Below are positions 51,251 to 64,000 of a stretch of 64,000 bases of DNA, one piece after another. The notes below the pieces were generated by a model. It did no database searches, was not told the DNA's origin, and saw only the letters and a program-made list of their open reading frames with translations. A program made the position numbers and the translations under genes. This stretch comes from Streptomyces pactum (GTDB lineage Bacteria > Actinomycetota > Actinomycetes > Streptomycetales > Streptomycetaceae): contig NZ_CP019724.1 in NCBI RefSeq assembly GCF_002005225.1, forward strand, positions 8,350,001-8,414,000, in the 5' to 3' direction. Position 1 is the stretch's first letter. Each line of letters begins with the position of its first letter.

Positions 51251-52494
51251 CCACAGCCACACTGGACCGACCCACCGTCCGGCACAACGTCCCCGCCGCC
51301 ACCGGCTCCGTCGTCACCGGCATCGGCGTCACCGCCCCCAACGGGCTGGGCACCGAGGCCTGGTGGGCGGCGACCCTGCGCGGCGAGAGCGGCATCCGGC
51401 CGGTGACCCGCTTCGACGCCTCGCGCTACCCCGTGCGCATCGCCGGCGAGATCCCCGGCTTCGTCGACGAGGAGCACCTGCCCGGCCGGCTGCTGGCGCA
51501 GACCGACCGCGTCACCCGGCTGTCCCTGACCGCGGCCAAGGAGGCCCTCGACGACTGCGGCAGCGACCCCTCGGCACTGCCCGAATACGGCGCGGGCGTG
51601 GTCACCGCCTCCTCCGCGGGCGGTTTCGAGTTCGGGCAGCGCGAGCTGCAGGCCCTGTGGTCCAAGGGCGGCCAGCACGTCAGCGCCTACCAGTCCTTCG
51701 CCTGGTTCTACGCCGTCAACACCGGCCAGATCTCCATCCGGCACGGCCTGCGCGGCTCCAGCGGCGTCGTCGTCGCCGAGCAGGCCGGCGGCCTCGACGC
51801 GCTCGCCCACGCCCGGCGCCAGATCCGCAAGGGCGCCCGGCTGATGGTGACCGGCGGCGTCGACTCGGCACTGTGCCCCTGGGGCTGGGCCGCCCACCTC
51901 GCCGCCGGCCAACTGAGCCGCGCCACCGACCCCGCCCGCGCCTACCTGCCGTTCGACACGCAGGCCGGCGGCCACGTGGTCGGCGAGGGCGGCGCCCTGT
52001 TCGTCCTGGAGAACGCCCCGGCCGCCCGCGAACGCGACGCCCGCGTCTACGGCGCGTTCACCGGATACGCGGCCACCTTCGACGGCCCCGGCACCCCGCG
52101 CCTGGCCGACGCCGCCCGCCTGGCCCTCATCGACGCGGGGGTACGCCCCGACGAGATCGACGTGGTGTTCGCCGACGCGGCCGGCGCACGTGCCGCGGAC
52201 CGCGCCGAGGCGGAGGCGCTCGCCGCCCTGTTCGGCCCGCGGGGCGTGCCCGTCACCGCACCCAAGTCGATGACCGGGCGGCTGCTGGCCGGCGGCGCCG
52301 CCCTCGACGCGGCCGCCGCCCTGCTGTCCCTGCGCGACCAGGTGATCCCGCCCACCACCGGCACCACCGAGCCCGCCCCCGACTGCCCCGTCGACCTCGT
52401 CACCGCACCCCGCGAGACCGGGGTCCGCCACGCCCTCGTCCTGGCCCGCGGCCGAGGCGGCTTCAACTCGGCGGCCGTCCTGAGCGCGCCCTGA
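51247..52494 (+). CDS. Type II PKS chain length factor (KSbeta)
   Basis: 415 residues. KS fold in which the catalytic Cys is replaced by Gln ([18 protein letters not shown]), the defining mark of a chain length factor. [28 protein letters not shown] and [13 protein letters not shown] are typical C-terminal motifs. It sets polyketide chain length with the KSalpha just before it. After its stop there is no carrier protein gene. Confidence 0.94.
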   Translation: MTTATLDRPTVRHNVPAATGSVVTGIGVTAPNGLGTEAWWAATLRGESGIRPVTRFDASRYPVRIAGEIPGFVDEEHLPGRLLAQTDRVTRLSLTAAKEALDDCGSDPSALPEYGAGVVTASSAGGFEFGQRELQALWSKGGQHVSAYQSFAWFYAVNTGQISIRHGLRGSSGVVVAEQAGGLDALAHARRQIRKGARLMVTGGVDSALCPWGWAAHLAAGQLSRATDPARAYLPFDTQAGGHVVGEGGALFVLENAPAARERDARVYGAFTGYAATFDGPGTPRLADAARLALIDAGVRPDEIDVVFADAAGARAADRAEAEALAALFGPRGVPVTAPKSMTGRLLAGGAALDAAAALLSLRDQVIPPTTGTTEPAPDCPVDLVTAPRETGVRHALVLARGRGGFNSAAVLSAP

Positions 52495-52699
52495 CCGGAC
52501 CGGGCCGCCGGAACGACATCCCCCGCGTTCCGGCGGCCCCCGCCACACCTGCCTGCCTGGGCCGAACGGGCCATGGCGCAGGCGAACGGCACCATCGCAC
52601 CAGCATGTGCAGCCGGCGGGTGCAGGTCACCGCACGTGTCAGCGCCAGCAGGAGGCTCGACATGCCGCCACCGTGACAGAGCGGCAGGGGCCTGCGTCT

Positions 52700-52734
52700 C
52701 CCCCGTGAGGAGAGACGCTCTCCTCGATCGGGGG
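52700..52734 (+). terminator. Hairpin, possible terminator of the KSalpha/CLF operon
   Basis: GAGGAGAG-ACG-CTCTCCTC stem extended by CCCCG/CGGGG with a small bulge, about 205 bp after the CLF stop. Confidence 0.5.
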
Positions 52735-53005
52735 ATGCCTGCTCCCGTTCCCTCGACCACGCCGAGGCCACGACCGGCGTCGCCGTCGAAGAGTTCACCT
52801 CTGCGCGTTCTCGCCGCCGGCAACCGCCTCCCCGCCCGCCGAGTGGGCGAGGTCCTTCCGGACACGGGTGCCACCGCTGTCGCGCACCGCCACATCACCG
52901 TTGAGTACTCACCCCCGCTCGCGGTGCCGGGCGGCGGGACGCTCACCGAAACGCAGATCAAATCCGGCCAGTTCAAGCGAGTTCGAAGGTGCTGACAGCA
53001 GGACT

Positions 53006-53027
53006 TACGTTATCGATTGTTAACGTA
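53006..53027. promoter_or_regulatory. AT-rich palindrome, candidate operator upstream of the NRPS locus
   Basis: TACGTTA, 8 bp, TAACGTA: perfect 7-bp arms in a locally AT-rich segment, about 305 bp before the first gene of the NRPS locus. Suits a TetR- or MarR-type dimer; no such regulator gene is in the window. Confidence 0.4.
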
Positions 53028-53332
53028 CGACGTCGCTGCAAGGGGAGGAACCCCCCAATTCTGTCCTGAGCGCCGACGTCGAGCACTCAGCGTAAGAAAA
53101 GTCGAGCGAATGGTTCCGGACGCGCAGAGAAGATCGCTTGTGTCGCCTAGGGCGTCATGCGAATCTTGAAGAGCGACCCAAATCGCGAACAGGAGTTCGA
53201 AGTTGAACGCCCGGGCGTTTGTCCCGTGCCGCACTGGCCCGAAAGCGCATGGCGCCGCTTCTTCTGCCCAGGCGTGAGCGCGCGGCGATCGGCGCACCCC
53301 GGTATCGGCCATAGGACTAACGGGGAGACTGC

Positions 53333-54082
53333 ATGTCGCTCGAGACCGGTCGCGTCCGCGGACAATGGTTGCTTCACCGTCCCAGCGCGACTGCGCCCTG
53401 CCGGATCTTCTGTTTCCCGTACTCCGGCGTCGGGGCCTCAATGTATGCGCGTTGGCCGTCAAACGTGGGGTCGGCGGAGGTCTGTCCGGTACAGCCGCCA
53501 GGTCGGGAGAACCGGCTGAGCGAACCGCATTTCGGAACCTTCGAGAATTATGCCGAGCAGGCAATATCGCAACTTCAACCCTACCTGGACCGCCCGTTCG
53601 CCTTCTTCGGACATTGCAGCTCGGCGCTGGCAGCCTTCGCGACAGCTTGTCAGTTGGAGCGAGCTGGTCTGCCGACGCCAAGCCGGTTGTTCGTCTCCTC
53701 CCAGGTAGCTCCGCACGAGCCGCCCTACGGCCGGTTCCTTTCCATGGGGGACGACGAGCTGGCTATGGAAGTGACCACGTTGGCCAAGTCGATGGGCAGT
53801 CGGCTGACGCCGGAGCTGCTGGATCTAGGGCTCTCGGTGATGAAGGCCGACATTCGCGCCCACAAGGCGTACCAGCTCCCCGCTCCGGTCTCGCTGCCAG
53901 GCGGGGTGACCGCGATTGGATGGGACTCCGACGACGAGGTACGGCCCGAGTTGATGGCCGGCTGGCGGGCGTACGGCGACGACGTCCGGTTCATCACCGT
54001 GCGCGGCACGCATCACACCTTCCTGAACGCGCCCCTGGCACTCGTGGCAGAGCTGGCGCGGGACATGGAGGGCGTGGCTTGA
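53333..54082 (+). CDS. Type II thioesterase with Cys in place of the catalytic Ser
   Basis: 249 residues. TEII pattern: CRIFCFPYSGVGASMYARWP, VQPPGRENRLSEP, nucleophile motif FAFFGHCSSALAAF, and C-terminal TVRGTHHTFLNAP with the catalytic His. The nucleophile position is Cys (GHCSS) where most TEIIs have Ser. The acid falls in VTAIGWDSDDEV. It starts the NRPS locus and its stop overlaps the start of the A-T gene (TGATG). Likely proof-reads the carrier domains of this NRPS. Confidence 0.87.
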   Translation: MSLETGRVRGQWLLHRPSATAPCRIFCFPYSGVGASMYARWPSNVGSAEVCPVQPPGRENRLSEPHFGTFENYAEQAISQLQPYLDRPFAFFGHCSSALAAFATACQLERAGLPTPSRLFVSSQVAPHEPPYGRFLSMGDDELAMEVTTLAKSMGSRLTPELLDLGLSVMKADIRAHKAYQLPAPVSLPGGVTAIGWDSDDEVRPELMAGWRAYGDDVRFITVRGTHHTFLNAPLALVAELARDMEGVA

Positions 54083-55794
54083 TGGACACGGTCCATGAGC
54101 TGTTCAGCGCCCAGGCCGCCGCGACCCCGCACAAGGTGGCACTCCACGGGCATGACGGCGCTCTGACCTACACGCAGTTGGATGCCCGGGCCGACGAGAC
54201 AGCGCGTCGACTGGCCGCCCGGGGAATAGGCGTGGAGGCGAGAGTGGGCGTGCTGGCCGAGCGGTCCCTCGACCTGGTGGTCACGCTGCTCGGCATCCTC
54301 AAGGCCGGCGCCGCGTATGTGCCCGTCGATCCCCGGCAGCCGGACCACTGGCGTGCGAGGGCCCTGCGGTCGGCGAGTGTGAGCTGCCTTCTCGACGCGA
54401 CCGGGGCCGTGATCGAGCCCTCGACGCCCGCCGGCCCGGCTCCGGCCGGCGATCGGGCGACCCGGGCGGGCGGCGGCAACCTCGCCTATGTCGCGTTCAC
54501 TTCGGGGTCGACCGGCGCCCCGAAAGGTGTCGCCATACCGCACGAGTCGGTCCTTCGGCTGGTGCGCGACCAGGCCTACGCACCGGTCGAACCCGACGAC
54601 CGTTTCCTGCAGTTCGCCCCCGTCGCGTTCGACGCCTCCACCTTCGAGATCTGGGCTCCCCTGCTCAACGGCGCCGAGCTGCTGGTCCATCCCCCGGGGG
54701 AGCCGTCGCCGGCCGAGCTGGCGCGCTTCGTCAGCGACCACAAGATCACCACGCTGTGGTTGACCGCAGGCCTGTTCCAGCAGGTCGTCGACCACCACCT
54801 CGACCTGCTGGCGAACGTGCGGCGCCTCGTCGTCGGCGGAGACGTGGTGTCCCCGCGCCATGCCGAGCTGGTTCTCTCGCGGCTGCCGGGGATCCGGCTC
54901 GTCAACGGCTACGGCCCGACCGAGAACACGACGTTCACGTGCTGCCACGACATCACAGCCGGCGACACCGACCCGGTACCGGTCGGGCGGCCGATCACGG
55001 GCACCGAGGTGCGCGTCCTCGATGCCCGACTGCGGCCGGCCGAGGTCGGCGAGCTCTACGCCGTGGGCTCCGGGCTCGCCAGGGGATACCTGGGCGAGCC
55101 GGGGCAGACCGGTGCGCGGTTCGTCGCCGACCCGTGGAGTTCTCCGCCCGGCGGACGGATGTACCGCACCGGCGATCTGGTCCGCGTGCGGTCCGACGGT
55201 GTGCTGGAGTTCCTCGAGCGGTCCGACCGACAGGTCAAGATCAACGGCTTCCGGGTGGAACCAGGCGAGGCGGAGACAGTCCTGGCGCACCTGCCCGGCG
55301 TTCGCTCGGCGGCGGTCGTGGCACAGCCCGGCCCCACCGGCGCGCTCAGGCTTGCCGCATTCGTGGCACCCCATCGCGGACAGGTGGTGTCGGTCCTCGG
55401 CATGCGGCGTCAGATGGCGCAGGCGCTGCCCGACTACGCGCGGCCGGCGACCTACCGCATCGTCGACGAGCTGCCGCTGACCGCGAACGGCAAGGTCGAC
55501 CGCTCGGCGCTGGCCGGCACCGTGTCGCGTGAACGTCCGGACCTCTTCTCCGACTTCGTGCCGCCGGCCACCGGGGTGGAGACGCTCATCGCCGAGATCT
55601 GGTCCGATCTGCTGGGTGTCGACCGCATCGGGATCGACGACGACTTCATCGCGCTGGGCGGCCACTCGCTGCTCAGTATGCGGATGGCCGAGGACGTTGC
55701 CAGGGAGTTCGGCGTGACGATCGCCCCGCGCGACTTCTATCTGCGGCCGACCGTGGCCGGGCTGGCGGCGCTGGTCGAGGAGCGGCGCCGATGA
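54082..55794 (+). CDS. NRPS A-T didomain, valine-like specificity
   Basis: 570 residues. Adenylation domain ~1-480 ([44 protein letters not shown]), carrier domain ~495-570 with [16 protein letters not shown]. Reading the ten pocket residues by eye gives D-A-F-W-V-G-G-T-F-K, close to the published valine code D-A-F-W-I-G-G-T-F-K. There is no C domain, so it is either the loading module or a side module that presents an amino acid to a tailoring enzyme; the P450 gene overlapping its stop supports the latter. Confidence 0.9.
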   Translation: MDTVHELFSAQAAATPHKVALHGHDGALTYTQLDARADETARRLAARGIGVEARVGVLAERSLDLVVTLLGILKAGAAYVPVDPRQPDHWRARALRSASVSCLLDATGAVIEPSTPAGPAPAGDRATRAGGGNLAYVAFTSGSTGAPKGVAIPHESVLRLVRDQAYAPVEPDDRFLQFAPVAFDASTFEIWAPLLNGAELLVHPPGEPSPAELARFVSDHKITTLWLTAGLFQQVVDHHLDLLANVRRLVVGGDVVSPRHAELVLSRLPGIRLVNGYGPTENTTFTCCHDITAGDTDPVPVGRPITGTEVRVLDARLRPAEVGELYAVGSGLARGYLGEPGQTGARFVADPWSSPPGGRMYRTGDLVRVRSDGVLEFLERSDRQVKINGFRVEPGEAETVLAHLPGVRSAAVVAQPGPTGALRLAAFVAPHRGQVVSVLGMRRQMAQALPDYARPATYRIVDELPLTANGKVDRSALAGTVSRERPDLFSDFVPPATGVETLIAEIWSDLLGVDRIGIDDDFIALGGHSLLSMRMAEDVAREFGVTIAPRDFYLRPTVAGLAALVEERRR

Positions 55795-57053
55795 GGATGT
55801 CGCCAAACGCTCCGGACGGGCAGGTCGATCTGGACAGCGTCGATCTGTTCGATCCGTTCCTGCACAGCGAGGGTCACCCGCACGCGGTCTGGCGGGCCCT
55901 GCGCGCCGAGGCGCCGGTGCACCGGCAACAACTGCCCGACGGGCGGCAGTTCTGGTCGGTGACGCGCTACGCGGACGCCTGCCGGGTGCTGCGCGACCAT
56001 GAGGACTTCACCTCCGAGCGGGGCACCCTCCTCAGCGCCCTGGACGTCGGGGACCCGGCCGGCGGCAAGATGATGGCGGCGAGCGACCCGCCTCACCACA
56101 CCATGCTGCGCGAATCGCTGAACCGGGTGCTGTCGGCACGGGCGGTGAACGCACGGCGCAACACCTTGCTCAAGCCCGTCGACCGGCTGGTCGAGCCGCT
56201 GTTGAACGGCGAGTCCACCGATCTCGCCGTGCTCGCCGCCGACTTCCCGATGGACTTCATCGGCACCTTCATGGGTCTGCCGGAATCGGACTGGCCGCGT
56301 CTGACGAAGCTGACCACCATGGCCGTCGCGCCCCATGACCCGGCCTTCCAGGAGGGCTCGGCCCCACTCACGCTCGTCACCGCGCACCATGAGCTGTTCG
56401 AGTACTTCTCGGAACAGCTCGCCGCGCGGGACGGGACCCCGACGGACGACTTGATCGGCCACCTGATGCAAACGCGGATCGACGGGAAGCCGCTGGACCA
56501 CGAAAGCATCGTCTACAACTGCTACAGCCTCATCCTGGGCGCGAACGTCACCACCCCGCACACCGTCACCGGACTGGTCCAGGCCCTGATGGACCACCCC
56601 GACGCCTACCGCGCGGTCGTCGCGGACCCCTCCCTGGTCGCCGGCTGCGTCGAAGAGGGACTGCGCTGGACATCACCGGCCAGCCACTTCATGCGGTACG
56701 CCACCCAGGACGTGCGGCTGAGCGACAGTACGGTCAAGGCCGGCTCAGCGCTTGCGGTGTGGCTGGGGTCGGCCAACCGGGACGAGGACGTCTTCGCCGA
56801 CCCCTACACGTTCGATATCACACGCCGTCCCAACCGGCACATCGCCTTCGGATTCGGGCCCCACTACTGCGTCGGGGCCGCGCTGGCACGGCTGTCGCTG
56901 CGCATGCTCCTGGAGCGCGTCTGCGCGCTGGTCGAGCGGATCGAACCGGCCGGGGAGGTGCGGCACCTGGCCTCCAACTTCGTCGCCGGGGTCACGTCCA
57001 TGCCGGTGCGCGGCGTACCACGGGACGGCGCGCACCCGGCCCGCCTGTCGTGA
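55791..57053 (+). CDS. Cytochrome P450
   Basis: 420 residues. Haem-binding motif HIAFGFGPHYCVGAALAR with the Cys ligand, ExxR helix in CVEEGLRW, and the I-helix SLILGANVTTPHTVTG (Asn-Val-Thr-Thr where many P450s have A-G-x-D-T-T). The ATG overlaps the A-T gene stop (ATGA). P450s coupled to stand-alone A-T proteins often hydroxylate the carrier-bound amino acid (as NovI on NovH-bound tyrosine); here this would predict beta-hydroxyvaline or similar, an inference. Confidence 0.92.
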   Translation: MRMSPNAPDGQVDLDSVDLFDPFLHSEGHPHAVWRALRAEAPVHRQQLPDGRQFWSVTRYADACRVLRDHEDFTSERGTLLSALDVGDPAGGKMMAASDPPHHTMLRESLNRVLSARAVNARRNTLLKPVDRLVEPLLNGESTDLAVLAADFPMDFIGTFMGLPESDWPRLTKLTTMAVAPHDPAFQEGSAPLTLVTAHHELFEYFSEQLAARDGTPTDDLIGHLMQTRIDGKPLDHESIVYNCYSLILGANVTTPHTVTGLVQALMDHPDAYRAVVADPSLVAGCVEEGLRWTSPASHFMRYATQDVRLSDSTVKAGSALAVWLGSANRDEDVFADPYTFDITRRPNRHIAFGFGPHYCVGAALARLSLRMLLERVCALVERIEPAGEVRHLASNFVAGVTSMPVRGVPRDGAHPARLS

Positions 57054-57096
57054 CCGTCGCGGACCATCCGGGAACCGGAGTGGGTGGAGGGTACTC

Positions 57097-64000
<6,904 letters not shown>

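Larger units (their letters stand above)
52495..53332. other. 838-bp region without a convincing gene
   Basis: Separates the KSalpha/CLF operon from the NRPS locus. Open frames here (for example 52573-52995 on the plus strand) have implausible, Arg/Pro-rich sequence and no ribosome site. No ACP remnant was found. The right part (about 52980-53340) is visibly lower in GC than the flanks. It contains a hairpin and a palindrome listed separately. It is likely a junction between two formerly separate loci. Confidence 0.6.

Noticed and set aside
52573..52995. 140-codon open frame after the CLF gene
   Set aside because: No ribosome site, Arg/Pro-rich composition and no ACP-like or other recognisable motif.

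Overview
The window is high-GC actinobacterial DNA with tightly packed genes, many GTG starts and many GTGA/ATGA stop-start overlaps. Gene content (StrR/ParB-like regulator, deoxysugar genes, type II PKS ketosynthase pair, NRPS, cysDNC linked to ssuABC) points to Streptomyces or a close relative. It is an accessory region carrying several adjacent secondary-metabolism blocks. All functional calls come from reading motifs; no database search was run.

Block 1 (about 1-39 kb) looks like one glycosylated natural-product locus. It has a StrR/ParB-like pathway regulator (1283-2470), an ABC exporter, deoxysugar genes (RmlA, RmlB, 2,3-dehydratase, Gfo/Idh 3-ketoreductase, RmlC-type epimerase), three glycosyltransferases, three flavin aromatic hydroxylases, a HemY-like oxidase, an O-methyltransferase, a sulfotransferase, two Cys-less AhpD-like proteins, and a phenoxazinone-synthase-like multicopper oxidase. 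At least four intergenic regions carry a 29-bp palindrome of the StrR type (GTTCAACCG-N11-CGGTTGAAC), which ties these operons into one regulon. No PKS, NRPS, terpene synthase or other standard backbone enzyme lies inside this regulon.

The most unusual part is the operon at 12294-17946. It has a 29-codon, very basic micro-gene with an excellent ribosome binding site, then a perfect 34-bp hairpin, then four translationally coupled genes: SUMF1/FGE-fold protein, phytanoyl-CoA-dioxygenase-like protein, second SUMF1/FGE-fold protein and MFS transporter. A PPOX/F420-type flavoprotein gene follows. This layout resembles a ribosomal peptide precursor with its tailoring enzymes, but fits no RiPP class I recognise.

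Block 2 (39.2-45.6 kb) holds a small DUF6059-like protein, an SsuABC-type sulfonate importer and cysN-cysD-cysC, which make PAPS, the donor used by sulfotransferases such as the one at 28827-29489. Block 3 (45.6-52.5 kb) looks partly decayed: an alpha/beta hydrolase, a truncated adenylation-lid/condensation protein, a scrambled pseudogene, a type II thioesterase and an intact aromatic KSalpha/CLF pair with no ACP, ketoreductase or cyclase beside it. After about 840 bp without a convincing gene, Block 4 (53.3 kb to the right edge) starts an NRPS locus: a thioesterase with a Cys nucleophile, a stand-alone A-T didomain (valine-like code), a P450, and a large C-A-T-C-A-T-C NRPS (Phe-like then Thr-like codes) that runs off the window.
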